Assembly: GCA_963739975.1 (NCBI GenBank)
Contig: CAVUCK010000022.1
Span: 248,001-312,000 of the forward strand
Reading direction: 5' to 3'
Length of the DNA: 64,000 nt
From: JALZMG01 sp963739975
GTDB taxonomy: Bacteria; Actinomycetota; Acidimicrobiia; Acidimicrobiales; Ilumatobacteraceae
Shown: positions 20,286 to 28,440 of the stretch, one piece after another
Layout: every line of letters starts with the position of its first letter
Numbering within the stretch: the first letter of the stretch is position 1
Notes under the pieces: generated by a model
What the model was told of the DNA's origin: nothing
Database searches by the model: none
What the model saw: the letters and a program-made list of their open reading frames with translations, nothing else
Position numbers and translations under genes: made by a program

Positions 20286-21041
20286 TCACGCCAAGCCGGT
20301 CTGGCGGACCGTGATGCTCAGGCGGCCGGGTGGCAACCCGAGCGACGGGGGCGCCGTGCCCGCCAGCACCTTCGGCACGCCATGGAAGATCAGCCGGTTC
20401 GGCCCCCCGAACACGAGGAGGTCGCCGCTCTCCAGCCGCACGTCCGTGAACGGTCCGGTCCGCCGATCGACCCCCGCCATCCGGAAGACACAGGTGTCCC
20501 CGAGGCTGATCGTGACGACCGGTTCGTCCACCGGTTCGTCCCCGTCCTGGTGCAGACCGAGATGGGCGTCTGGTGTGTACAGGTTGACGATCGCCGCGTC
20601 CGGCGCGAAGTCACCGGCCGCACCGGATCCGTAGGCGTCGTCGACGGCCCGTCGGGCGAGGGCGACGATGTGGTCGGGCATCGGCTTGACCGGGGCACCG
20701 TCGGTGTCGTCGGCCGTCCGAGAGTAGGCGTAGGGGTACCAGTGCCAGCCGAGGCAGACCGACTGGACCGTCATCACGTGACCGGCCGGGACCCGCGGAT
20801 GGCGCAGCCCGGCGGGCGGTGCCGCCCAGCCGCGGAAGTCGGCGACCAGCGCCCGCTGCTCCTCGGGGTCGAGCCAGCCGGAGATGTGGACCACGCTGGG
20901 AAGGAGTTCTCGCCGTTGCGGCGCCGGGCGCTCGGCGACGAGCGCCAGGGAGAGTTGCCCGACCGCATCGTCGGTCGGCAGCACGGTCGGCACGCCCCCC
21001 AGATGACTGCGTCCGCGGCGACCGCGCACCCTGGTGTCCAT
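20286..21041 (-). CDS. alkB: AlkB-family Fe(II)/2-oxoglutarate-dependent dioxygenase
   Basis: 251 residues. It removes methyl groups from 1-methyladenine and 3-methylcytosine by oxidation. The iron ligands HQD (His164, Asp166) and His220 (FHGVPKV) and the 2-oxoglutarate arginines (Arg240, Arg246 in GRLSITVRQ) are in place; NLYTPDAHLGLHQDGDE is diagnostic. The ATG at MDTRVRG is chosen because the -10-like element ends nine bases upstream. It is divergent from an ECF sigma factor and ogt, forming an alkylation-repair locus with matched promoters. Confidence 0.92.
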   Translation of the reverse strand: MDTRVRGRRGRSHLGGVPTVLPTDDAVGQLSLALVAERPAPQRRELLPSVVHISGWLDPEEQRALVADFRGWAAPPAGLRHPRVPAGHVMTVQSVCLGWHWYPYAYSRTADDTDGAPVKPMPDHIVALARRAVDDAYGSGAAGDFAPDAAIVNLYTPDAHLGLHQDGDEPVDEPVVTISLGDTCVFRMAGVDRRTGPFTDVRLESGDLLVFGGPNRLIFHGVPKVLAGTAPPSLGLPPGRLSITVRQTGLA

Positions 21042-21043
21042 GT

Positions 21044-21075
21044 CTGTTTCAACGCTACGGGCGGGAGCCGTGTGA
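21044..21075 (-). promoter_or_regulatory. candidate ECF promoter of alkB
   Basis: On the minus strand TCACA (21075-21071), a 16-base spacer, then CGTTGAAACAG (21054-21044), with the ATG nine bases after CGTT. The same arrangement stands in front of the divergent sigma gene. CGTT is a typical -10 core for ECF sigma factors. The transcript would be leaderless or nearly so. Confidence 0.6.
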
Positions 21076-21107
21076 GGTGTGGACCGCACGTAGCGTCGGC
21101 GCATCTC

Positions 21108-21138
21108 TCACAAGCCCGCGCCGCGCAGCGTTGAACAG
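21108..21138 (+). promoter_or_regulatory. candidate ECF promoter of the sigma/ogt operon
   Basis: TCACA (21108-21112), a 16-base spacer, and CGTTGAACAG (21129-21138), with the GTG nine bases after CGTT. Spacing and distance equal those of the alkB promoter, implying that both are read by the same sigma factor, most simply the one encoded immediately downstream. Confidence 0.6.
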
Positions 21139-21141
21139 AGC

Positions 21142-21630
21142 GTGTCCCTCCCGCCCTTCGAGGCCGTGCTCGAATCGCACGGTTCGACCGTGCTGCGCGT
21201 GCTGCACCGTCTGCTCGGCCGCGTCGATGCCGACGACGCCTGGCAGGAGACGTTCCTCTCGGCGCTGCGGGCGTACCCGCGCCTGCGCGCCGACAGCGAC
21301 GTGCGGGCCTGGCTGTTGACGATCGCCCACCGCAAGGCCATCGACCGCTTCCGGACGCGATCGCGTCAGCCGCTGCTGCCTGGTGACGTCGACGACGTCG
21401 CAGTACCCCAGGGTGCCGACGGCGACGACGAGCTGTGGGCGCGCGTCCGGGCGTTGCCGACGAAGCAGCGCCTGGCCGTCGGCTACCGCTTCGGTGCCGA
21501 CCTGTCCTACGCCGACCTCGCCGCGCTCCTCGAGTGCTCCGAGCCGGCGGCCCGACGCAGCGTGCACGAAGGAGTGCGCACGCTGCGCCACCAACTCGCT
21601 GACCGACCGAACCGAGGAGCCACGACATGA
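21142..21630 (+). CDS. ECF-type RNA polymerase sigma factor
   Basis: 162 residues. Region 2 is seen as VDADDAWQETFLSALRAYPR and DVRAWLLTIAHRKAIDRFR; region 4 as LPTKQRLAVGYRFGADLSYADLAALLECSEPAARRSV-like helix-turn-helix. There is no anti-sigma gene beside it. GTG start. Its stop overlaps the ogt ATG (ATGA). With alkB divergent and matched promoters, it probably directs its own gene, ogt and alkB in response to alkylation damage. Confidence 0.88.
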   Translation: MSLPPFEAVLESHGSTVLRVLHRLLGRVDADDAWQETFLSALRAYPRLRADSDVRAWLLTIAHRKAIDRFRTRSRQPLLPGDVDDVAVPQGADGDDELWARVRALPTKQRLAVGYRFGADLSYADLAALLECSEPAARRSVHEGVRTLRHQLADRPNRGATT

Positions 21631-22256
21631 GCAACGACACGCTGGACACCGACTTGGTGCTGGAACTGGCTGCCGACGCCGACATCGATCTGTCCGGGCT
21701 GCCCGAGCTGCGCGACCGCCTCGTCGACGACGCCGACACCGCCGGCCTCGTGGACGTGGCGTACGCCACGGTCAACAGCCCGGCCGGTCCGCTGCTGCTG
21801 GCGGCCACGACCGATGGCCTCGTCAAGATCGCCTTCGCCGGCATCGAGTCCGAGGCGGCCGTCCTGGCCGAGCTGGCCGACCGGATCAGCCCGCGCCTGC
21901 TGCGCCGCCCGCAACGGCTCGACGGGGTCATCCGCCAGCTCGACGACTACTTCGCCGGCCGGCGGCGCGACTTCGAGCTACCCCTCGACCTGCGCCTGGC
22001 CCACGGCTTCCGCCGCACCGTGCTCGACGAGCTGCGCGCCGTGGGCTACGGGACGACGGTCAGCTACACGGAGCTGGCCACCGCGGCGGGCCGGCCGCGG
22101 GCGGTGCGCGCCGCCGGGTCGGCGTGCGCCACCAACCCGATCCCGATCGTCATCCCGTGCCACCGGGTGCTGCGCAGCGACGGTTCGCTGGGCGGCTACG
22201 GCGGCGGGCTGCCGGCGAAGCGGGCCCTGCTCGACCTGGAGCAGCGCGCCGCCTGA
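21627..22256 (+). CDS. ogt: methylated-DNA--[protein]-cysteine S-methyltransferase
   Basis: 209 residues. Suicide repair protein that takes alkyl groups from O6-alkylguanine or O4-alkylthymine. The acceptor motif IPCHRV (Cys178) and the recognition helix YGTTVSYTELATAAGRPRAV with the GGYGGG turn are complete. About 40 extra acidic residues precede the usual N-terminal ribonuclease-H-like domain. It is translationally coupled to the sigma factor. Confidence 0.93.
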   Translation: MSNDTLDTDLVLELAADADIDLSGLPELRDRLVDDADTAGLVDVAYATVNSPAGPLLLAATTDGLVKIAFAGIESEAAVLAELADRISPRLLRRPQRLDGVIRQLDDYFAGRRRDFELPLDLRLAHGFRRTVLDELRAVGYGTTVSYTELATAAGRPRAVRAAGSACATNPIPIVIPCHRVLRSDGSLGGYGGGLPAKRALLDLEQRAA

Positions 22257-22309
22257 CCGGTCGGGCCGCGAGGCCATCGGAATCACGCGATCGACGGTTT
22301 GGCCCACGA

Positions 22310-22413
22310 CGCAGTGAGCGTGCAAGCCAGGCAGGCCGCGAGCGGAGCGAGCCGGCGGACTCGGCGATCCGCCAGGGTGAGGAGCGAAGTCTTCGGAGCG
22401 AGCGAGGCCATCA
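22310..22413 (+). repeat. interspersed repeat family B, copy 1
   Basis: Starts CGCAGTGAGC, has CAGGCCG inside, and ends with TCTTCGGAGCGAGCGAGG then CCATCA. Copies 2 and 3 share both ends and differ in the middle. It fills most of the gap between ogt and the YbaN-like gene, whose ATG begins seven bases after it. Confidence 0.7.
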
Positions 22414-22420
22414 TCTACAG

Positions 22421-22789
22421 ATGATCCGGTGGCTGTGGTTCGGCCTCGGGTGGCTGGCCGTGGCGGTCGGGTCGATCGGGATCGTCGTGCCCGGCCTCCC
22501 GACGACGGTGTTCTTCGTCATCGCCGCGGCGTGCTTCTCGCGCTCCAGCCCACGGTTCGAGCAGTGGGTGCTGACCCGGCCGGGCATCGGGCCGATGGTC
22601 CGCGACTACCGGGCCGGCCTGGGGATGCCGCGGCGGGCGAAGGTGGCGGCGATCACGTGCATCGTCGTGGTGTGCTCGATCAGCGTCGGGCTGCTCGTCG
22701 ACGCGTGGTGGTTGCGGATCTCCATCTCCGCGCTGGGCCTGATCGGCGTGGCGTGGATCGCGTGGCGCGTCCCGACCCGGGCGCCGTGA
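22421..22789 (+). CDS. YbaN/DUF454 family inner-membrane protein
   Basis: 122 residues with the DUF454 signature WFGLGWLAVAVGSIGIVVPGLPTTVFF and CFSRSSPRFEQWVL, followed by two transmembrane helices (VAAITCIVVVCSISVGLLV, ISALGLIGVAWIAW). The function of the family is unknown. It converges on the ABC exporter with 3 bp between the stops. Confidence 0.9.
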   Translation: MIRWLWFGLGWLAVAVGSIGIVVPGLPTTVFFVIAAACFSRSSPRFEQWVLTRPGIGPMVRDYRAGLGMPRRAKVAAITCIVVVCSISVGLLVDAWWLRISISALGLIGVAWIAWRVPTRAP

Positions 22790-22792
22790 GGC

Positions 22793-24673
22793 TCAACCGG
22801 CGGCGGCCAACGCCTCACCGGCGAACTGGGTGCGGTACAACTCGGCGTATCGACCGCCGGCCGACAGGAGCTCGGTGTGCCGGCCGCGCTCGACGACCCG
22901 ACCCGCTTCGAGCACCACGATCTCGTCGGCCGCCCGCACCGTCGACAGCCGGTGGGCGATGACCAACGCCGTCCGTCCCTCGAGGGCCACGAGCAGCGCC
23001 TCCTGCACGGCCGCCTCGGACTCGGAGTCGAGGTGGGCCGTGGCCTCGTCGAGGATGACGACTCGCGGGTGGGCCAGCAGCAGCCGGGCGATCGTCAGCC
23101 GCTGGCGCTCGCCGCCGGACAGGCGATAGCCGCGCTCGCCGACGACCGTGTCCAGGCCGTCAGGGAGGCTGCGCACCAGCGGTCCCAGCCGGGCCTGCTC
23201 GAGGGCCGACCAGAGGTCGTCGTCGGTGGCTCCGGGGGCGGCGTAGCGCAAGTTGGCGCCGATCGTGTCGTGGAAGAGGTGGCCGTCCTGGCTGACCACG
23301 CCGACCGTCGAGCGGATCGAGTCGAACGTCAGGTCGCGCACGTCGACGCCTCCGAGGCGGACTGCGCCGGCATCGACGTCGTAGAGGCGGGGGACGAGCG
23401 AGGCCAGCGTCGACTTGCCGGCGCCCGATGAGCCGACGATGGCCACCGTCCGGCCCGGGGCGACGTGGAGGGACACGCCGTGCAGCACCTCTTCGCTCGG
23501 CCGGTCGTCGAGGACGGTCACCTCCTCCAGCGACGCCAGCGACACCTTGTCGGCGCTCGGGTAGCCGAACCGCACGGCGTCGAGCTCGACCGCCACGGGG
23601 CCGTCGGGCACCGATCGGGCGTCGGGGGCCTCGCGGATCAGCGGCTCGACGTCGAGGACCTCGAAGACGCGCTCGAAGCTGACCAGCGCCGTGACGACGT
23701 CGAGGCGGGCCGTGGCCAGCGCGGTCAGGGGCGCGTACAGCCGGTTGAGCAGCAGCGCCAGGGTCACGATCGTGCCCGGGTCGAGCTGGCCCTGCAGGGC
23801 GAGGTAGCCGCCGAGGCCGTAGATCGACGCCTCGGCCAGGCCGGAGACGAGGCCGAGGATGTTGAAGAACGTGGCCATCGCCATCGCCGACTGCACCCCG
23901 ATGTCCTTGACCCGCTCCGCCCGCGCGCCGAACTCGGCGGCCTCCTGGCGGGGTCGGCCGAACAGCTTGACGAGGGTCGCACCCGGCGCCGAGAAGCGCT
24001 CGGTCATCTGCGTCGTCATCGCCGCGTTGTGCGCCGCCGACTGGCGCTGCAAGCGGCCGACCCGGGCGCCGATGCGGCGAGCCGGGATGACGAACGTCGG
24101 GAGCAGCAGGAGGGCGAGGAGCGTGACCTGCCAGCTCAGCCCGATCATCACGACCAGCGTCAGGGTCAGCGTGATGACGTTGACCACGACGCCGGACAGG
24201 GCCGAGGTGAACGCCCGCTGGGCGCCGAGCACGTCGTTGTTCAGACGGCTGACCAGGGCGCCGGTGCGGGTGCGGGTGAAGAAGGCGATGGGCATCTGCT
24301 GGACGTGCTCGAAGACGCGTCGCCGGAGGTCGAGGATCAGCCCCTCGCCCAGGCGTGAGGACTGCCAGCGCTCCAGCAGGCCGACGCCGGCGTCGACGAC
24401 GGCGACACCGGCGATGATCAGCGCCAGCACGATCACCGTGGACGTGCCGTCGCCGTCGACGATGGCCTCGACCGCCCGGCCGGCGAGCACCGGGGCGAGG
24501 ACACCGAGCCCGGCCGAGACGGTGGCGAAGAGCAGGAAGGCGACGATCGTGCGGCGGTGGGGGCGGGCGAACTCGCCGATCCGCCGCCACGACTGCCGCT
24601 TGACGACCTGCCCCGCGGCGTCGTCCTGGCGCATCGCGCTCTGCAGCGCCGACCACGAGCTGAAGTCCGTCAT
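22793..24673 (-). CDS. ABC exporter, fused permease and ATPase
   Basis: 626 residues: a six-helix exporter domain (about 35-320) and a nucleotide-binding domain with Walker A IVGSSGAGKST, Q-loop VVSQDGHLF, signature LSGGERQRLTIARLL and Walker B VVILDEATAHLDSES. It works as a homo- or heterodimer; no partner half-transporter is adjacent. The substrate is unknown (multidrug/lipid class by resemblance). An 18-bp perfect dyad lies 17 bp upstream of the ATG. Confidence 0.92.
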   Translation of the reverse strand: MTDFSSWSALQSAMRQDDAAGQVVKRQSWRRIGEFARPHRRTIVAFLLFATVSAGLGVLAPVLAGRAVEAIVDGDGTSTVIVLALIIAGVAVVDAGVGLLERWQSSRLGEGLILDLRRRVFEHVQQMPIAFFTRTRTGALVSRLNNDVLGAQRAFTSALSGVVVNVITLTLTLVVMIGLSWQVTLLALLLLPTFVIPARRIGARVGRLQRQSAAHNAAMTTQMTERFSAPGATLVKLFGRPRQEAAEFGARAERVKDIGVQSAMAMATFFNILGLVSGLAEASIYGLGGYLALQGQLDPGTIVTLALLLNRLYAPLTALATARLDVVTALVSFERVFEVLDVEPLIREAPDARSVPDGPVAVELDAVRFGYPSADKVSLASLEEVTVLDDRPSEEVLHGVSLHVAPGRTVAIVGSSGAGKSTLASLVPRLYDVDAGAVRLGGVDVRDLTFDSIRSTVGVVSQDGHLFHDTIGANLRYAAPGATDDDLWSALEQARLGPLVRSLPDGLDTVVGERGYRLSGGERQRLTIARLLLAHPRVVILDEATAHLDSESEAAVQEALLVALEGRTALVIAHRLSTVRAADEIVVLEAGRVVERGRHTELLSAGGRYAELYRTQFAGEALAAAG

Positions 24674-24689
24674 GGAGGTGAGGCTAAGA

Positions 24690-24707
24690 GTTCAACCTCA
24701 CTTGAAC
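24690..24707. promoter_or_regulatory. dyad operator candidate upstream of the ABC exporter
   Basis: GTTCAA-CCTCAC-TTGAAC, a perfect six-base inverted repeat with six-base spacer, immediately upstream of the exporter start. Probable site for a dimeric regulator encoded elsewhere. Confidence 0.45.
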
Positions 24708-24722
24708 ACAACCTCCTCTTGA

Positions 24723-24857
24723 GGTTCTGGCCGTCACAACCGACCGGAGCCGGTCGATCCCGACGGCCAGTTGGGGAGAAGCGGTCAACCCGTAGGGACA
24801 GCGTGGCAACTGGCCGTCGGTATCGACCGCCGGAGGTCGGTTGCGACGGCCAGAACC
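24723..24857. repeat. interspersed repeat family A, copy 1 (long inverted repeat)
   Basis: Two 51-base arms (24723-24773 and 24807-24857) match at about 45 of 51 positions, around a 33-base centre. Each arm is itself bounded by CTGGCCGTC and GACGGCCAG. The unit CTGGCCGTCGCAACCGAC recurs in copies 2 and 3. It lies between the divergent exporter and phosphotransferase genes and leaves little room for the phosphotransferase promoter. Confidence 0.85.
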
Positions 24858-24878
24858 GTTCTTTGGCAACCTTGCGCC

Positions 24879-25946
24879 GTGGAGACTCCCGAGCTGGCGC
24901 CGGTCCGTGACGGCGAGCAGCTCGACTGGGCGCGGCTCGAGACGTACCTCCACGATCATCTGACCGACCTCGTCGGGCCCGACCAGACCCTCGACGTGCT
25001 GCAGTTCCCGAACGGCTCGGCCAACCTCACCTACCTCTTGCGGTTCGGGGCCGTCGAGCTGGTGCTGCGCCGCCCGCCGTTCGGCGTCATCGCACCGGGC
25101 GCCCACGACATGCGGCGGGAGCACCGCGTGCTGTCACGGCTGTGGTCGTCCTTCGACCGGGCACCGCGGGCGTTCCTGTTCTGCGACGACCACGACGTGA
25201 TCGGCGCCGACTTCGTGATCATGGAGCGGCGCACGGGCGAGGTGGTGCGCGGCGCGGTGCCCGTGTCGATGGCCCACCACGCCGACGTCGGACGGCGCAT
25301 GGGGCTGGCGCTCGTCGACGCCATGGCCGAGCTGCACCTCGTCGACCCGGCGGCCGCCGGGGTGGGCGACCTCGGGCGCCCCGACGGGTTCGTCCAGCGC
25401 CAGGTCGACGGCTGGAGCACTCGCTGGTCGCTGGTCCGCCCGGACGACGGGCCGCCGGAGATGGACGACCTCCCGCAGCGCCTGGCCGCAACGATGCCGT
25501 CGCCGACTCGGGTCTCGGTCGTCCACAACGACCTCAAGCTGGACAACTGCCAGTTCGATCCGGCGGCACCGGATCGCGTGGCGTCGATCTTCGACTGGGA
25601 CATGACGACGCTGGGCGAGCCGCTCGTCGACCTCGGCACGTTGCTCAACTACTGGCCCGACCCGGCCGACCCACCCGGCGTGGCCAGGATCAGCCACGAA
25701 GGGCTGGCCACCATCGGCCTGCCGACGCGCGCCGAGGTGGTCGAGCGCTACGCGGCGCGAACGGGCATCGACACGTCGGCGGCGGGCTGGTACGAGGCGT
25801 TCGCCCAGTGGAAGACGGGCGTCGTGGTCCAACAGCTGCACCGCCGATGGGAGCGCGGCGAGAGCACCGACCCGCGGATGGCCGTCGTCGCCGACCGCCT
25901 CCCCCTCCTCGCCGCCACCGCCTCCGCCCTCCTCGATGACCTCTGA
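24879..25946 (+). CDS. phosphotransferase (APH) family protein
   Basis: 355 residues with the protein-kinase-like aminoglycoside phosphotransferase fold: NGSANLTYLLRF (ATP loop), catalytic VHNDLKLDNCQ (Asp218) and metal site SIFDWDMTTLGEPLVDLG (Asp239). Close relatives in actinobacteria are often beside acyl-CoA metabolism genes, as here with an acyl-CoA synthetase. Substrate unknown; a resistance role should not be assumed. GTG start. Confidence 0.9.
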   Translation: METPELAPVRDGEQLDWARLETYLHDHLTDLVGPDQTLDVLQFPNGSANLTYLLRFGAVELVLRRPPFGVIAPGAHDMRREHRVLSRLWSSFDRAPRAFLFCDDHDVIGADFVIMERRTGEVVRGAVPVSMAHHADVGRRMGLALVDAMAELHLVDPAAAGVGDLGRPDGFVQRQVDGWSTRWSLVRPDDGPPEMDDLPQRLAATMPSPTRVSVVHNDLKLDNCQFDPAAPDRVASIFDWDMTTLGEPLVDLGTLLNYWPDPADPPGVARISHEGLATIGLPTRAEVVERYAARTGIDTSAAGWYEAFAQWKTGVVVQQLHRRWERGESTDPRMAVVADRLPLLAATASALLDDL

Positions 25947-26022
25947 GGCCTCGCTCGCTCCGAAGACTCCGCTCACTCGGCGTGGGCCGGGCAAGGCCGG
26001 CCTGGGGTGTCACGCCACTGCG
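25947..26022 (-). repeat. interspersed repeat family B, copy 2 (inverted)
   Basis: Begins directly after the phosphotransferase stop with GGCCTCGCTCGCTCCGAAGA and ends with the complement of CGCAGTG. It is oriented opposite to copies 1 and 3. Together with copy 3 it brackets the acyl-CoA synthetase gene as inverted repeats. Confidence 0.7.
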
Positions 26023-26068
26023 CAACGAACACTCGGGGACTTCCTCCGCCAAGTGTTTCGAACGAGTG

Positions 26069-27619
26069 TCAGGTGGGGGCGGGGTCGGGGAACTGCTCGC
26101 GGAGGACTCGCTTGAGGGCTTTGCCCGACGGGTTGCGGGGGATCTCGGCGACGAACACGGCGGCCCGCGGCTGCTTGTAGCGGGCCAGCTTGCCGTCGCC
26201 GAACGCCAGCACGTCGGCCTCGGTCACCGACTCGTCGGTGCGCACGACGACGGCCAGCGGCACCTCGCCCCAGCGCTGCGACGACTGGCCGATGACGGCG
26301 ACGTCGCTGATCGACGGATGACCGAGCAGGACGTTCTCGATCTCGGCGGGGTAGATGTTCTCGCCGCCGCTGATGATCATGTCCTTGATCCGGTCGTGGA
26401 TGTAGACGTAGCCGTCCTTGTCGACGATGGCCACGTCCCCGGTGTGCAGCCAGCCGTCGACGATGGTCGCCGCCGTCTCGGCCGGACGGTTCCAGTAGCC
26501 GGTCATCACGTGGGCGCCCTGGCAGATCACCTCCCCCGGCTCACCGGGCGCCACGTCCTCGCCCTGCTCGTCGACGACGCGGACGCGGGTGAAGAAGAAC
26601 TCCTTGCCGGTCGAGCCGGCGCGGGTCAGCGCCTCGTCCGGGCTGATCAAGCAGGCCGGCCCGCAGCTCTCGGTCAGGCCGTAGACCTGGTGGATCTCGA
26701 TGCCCAGCTCGGCGTAGGCCTGGATCAGGTTGACCGGCACGGGTGATGCGCCGCTCATGATCCAGCGCAGCTGGCCGATCTCGACGTCGCCGGCGGCGGC
26801 CCGGGCCTGCAGCATGAACTGCAGCATCGCCGGGACCAGCAGCCCCGTGGTCACCCGCTCCTCCCCGATCAACTGCCACGCCCGCACCGGATCGAACGTG
26901 CGCATCACGACCTGTGTGACGCCGGCGTAGCAGGCGGCCACGGCCGGGGTCAGGGCCCCGACGTGGAACAGCGGGAGGGCCACGAGGTACCGGTCGCCGA
27001 AGTGTTGGTCGGCGGTGGCGTCGATCGTCAGCACCGCCCAGAGCGCCGTGCCGTGGGTGTGCATCACGCCCTTCGGCATGCCGGTCGTGCCCGAGGTGTA
27101 CATGATGTAGAGCAGGTCGTCGGGCGACGTCTCCACGTCGATCTCGTCAGCCGGCGCGGCGGCGTGCGCGGTGGCGTAGTCGACCGCCCAGTCCGGCGCC
27201 TCCCCGCCGACCTGGACCCACGAGCGCACCGTGGTCTCGCCGCCGCGGTCGTGGAGGTCGGCGACGGCAGCGGCGAACTCCTGCCCGGAGACCAGCACCG
27301 TCGTGCCGGAGTCGGCGAGGATGAAGGCCAGCTCATCGGGGACGAGGCGCCAGTTCAGCGGCACGATGACGGCGCCCAGCTTGGCGATCGCGAAGAAGCT
27401 CTCCTCGAACTCGACCGAGTTCATCATCAGCAGACCGACCCGGTCGCCCGGCTGCACGCCGAGCGTGCGCAGGGCGTGCGCCGTGCGGTTGACGCGGGCG
27501 TTCAGCTCGGCGAACGTGACGCGGCGGCCGGTCTCCGCATCCACGATGGCTTCGAGGTCTGGGTTGAGGTGAGCCCGCTTGGTGACGAAGTGCCCGAGGT
27601 TCGACGAAGGTGCGATCAC
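26069..27619 (-). CDS. AMP-dependent acyl-CoA synthetase/ligase
   Basis: 516 residues. ANL-superfamily motifs: YIMYTSGTTGMPKGVMHTH (A3, P-loop), QVYGLTESCG (A5), DGWLHTGDVA (A7), YIHDRIKDMIISGGENIYP (A8) and NPSGKALKR (A10 lysine). It activates a carboxylic acid to an adenylate and then the CoA thioester. GTG at VIAPSSNLGH is the start; the preceding codons carry no initiation codon in frame. Probable medium- or long-chain fatty acid substrate, by family only. Flanked by inverted family B repeats. Confidence 0.92.
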   Translation of the reverse strand: MIAPSSNLGHFVTKRAHLNPDLEAIVDAETGRRVTFAELNARVNRTAHALRTLGVQPGDRVGLLMMNSVEFEESFFAIAKLGAVIVPLNWRLVPDELAFILADSGTTVLVSGQEFAAAVADLHDRGGETTVRSWVQVGGEAPDWAVDYATAHAAAPADEIDVETSPDDLLYIMYTSGTTGMPKGVMHTHGTALWAVLTIDATADQHFGDRYLVALPLFHVGALTPAVAACYAGVTQVVMRTFDPVRAWQLIGEERVTTGLLVPAMLQFMLQARAAAGDVEIGQLRWIMSGASPVPVNLIQAYAELGIEIHQVYGLTESCGPACLISPDEALTRAGSTGKEFFFTRVRVVDEQGEDVAPGEPGEVICQGAHVMTGYWNRPAETAATIVDGWLHTGDVAIVDKDGYVYIHDRIKDMIISGGENIYPAEIENVLLGHPSISDVAVIGQSSQRWGEVPLAVVVRTDESVTEADVLAFGDGKLARYKQPRAAVFVAEIPRNPSGKALKRVLREQFPDPAPT

Positions 27620-27669
27620 GGCCAGGATTCTGACACCCGGCGGCCGCCTCGGTTCCCGAGCGTCCGTGT

Positions 27670-27749
27670 CGCAGTGAGCATGGATGGTCAGGCCGGCTTT
27701 GCCCGGCCCAGGCCGAGGAGCGGAGTCTTCGGAGCGAGCGAGGCCATCA
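27670..27749 (+). repeat. interspersed repeat family B, copy 3
   Basis: Same orientation as copy 1: CGCAGTGAGC at the left end, GGCCGGC...GCCCGGCC hairpin in the middle, and TCTTCGGAGCGAGCGAGG then CCATCA at the right end, three bases from the stop of the next minus-strand gene. Confidence 0.7.
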
Positions 27750-27752
27750 AAC

Positions 27753-28385
27753 TCAGATCCCGAGCGACGCGGCGCGCACGGTGGTGATCGCCGCAGCCGG
27801 GCCACGCACGGTGACCTGGGCAACGTCCTGGCGGCCGTAGGCGAACAGCACGCACTCGCCGATCGGCCCGGCGACGGTGACGCGGTCCGGCCCGGTGCGC
27901 ACGACGATCGACGGCCTCCCGGCCGGCTCCAGCACCAACCCGACGGGCAAGCCGCGGGCGAGGAACCGTCCTGCCCGGCTGATCGAGTCGGCCAGGGCAT
28001 CCTCGAGCGCCGGATCGAGCGACCGCACCGAGAACGGGCGGCTGGCCCGCCGCAGGTCCTCGTGGTGGACGAAGAACTCGACGCTGTTGACCAGACGGTC
28101 CACGGCGTCGACCCGCATCGGACTCCAGCGTGGCGGTCCCCGCCGGACCCGCTCGACGATGTCCCCGAACGGTCGCGCTGCCTCCGCCCGGCGGACGTGC
28201 TCGCTGTAGTCGGCGAGGAAGGAGGTGACGATGCCGGGCCCAGCATCCGGGCGGCGCTCCCTGACGACCAGGTGGGCGGCGAGGTCCTGGGCCGTCCAGT
28301 CGCCGCACAGCGTCGTGGCGTCCGCGCCGACCTCGAGCATCGTGTCGCACAGCGCCGATCGTTCGGCGCGGGTGGCGGACGTCAT
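27753..28385 (-). CDS. TIGR03085 family (maleylpyruvate isomerase/DinB-like fold) protein
   Basis: 210 residues. N-terminal helix bundle with RAERSALCDTMLEVGADATTLCGDWTAQDLAAHLVVRE, and HHEDLRRA giving the metal-binding histidines of the DinB/MDMPI fold. The C-terminal part is a beta-rich SCP2-like region (VRTGPDRVTVAGPIGECVLFAYGR). Possibly a thiol-dependent (mycothiol) enzyme, by family; no substrate known. Confidence 0.85.
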   Translation of the reverse strand: MTSATRAERSALCDTMLEVGADATTLCGDWTAQDLAAHLVVRERRPDAGPGIVTSFLADYSEHVRRAEAARPFGDIVERVRRGPPRWSPMRVDAVDRLVNSVEFFVHHEDLRRASRPFSVRSLDPALEDALADSISRAGRFLARGLPVGLVLEPAGRPSIVVRTGPDRVTVAGPIGECVLFAYGRQDVAQVTVRGPAAAITTVRAASLGI

Positions 28386-28440
28386 GGGCGGCAGGTTACG
28401 AACTCCCCCACCGGTCCGCGCCGGTGCATCGATCGCTCGA

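Noticed and set aside
24723..24857. CRISPR array from repeated CTGGCCGTC units
   Set aside because: The units are inverted rather than direct, there are no regularly sized spacers and no cas genes.
24879..25946. Aminoglycoside resistance gene
   Set aside because: The APH fold is present, but such proteins in actinobacteria are mostly metabolic; nothing points to an antibiotic substrate.
25947..27749. Composite transposon formed by the family B repeats
   Set aside because: No transposase, no target-site duplication seen, and the enclosed gene has ordinary composition for the window.
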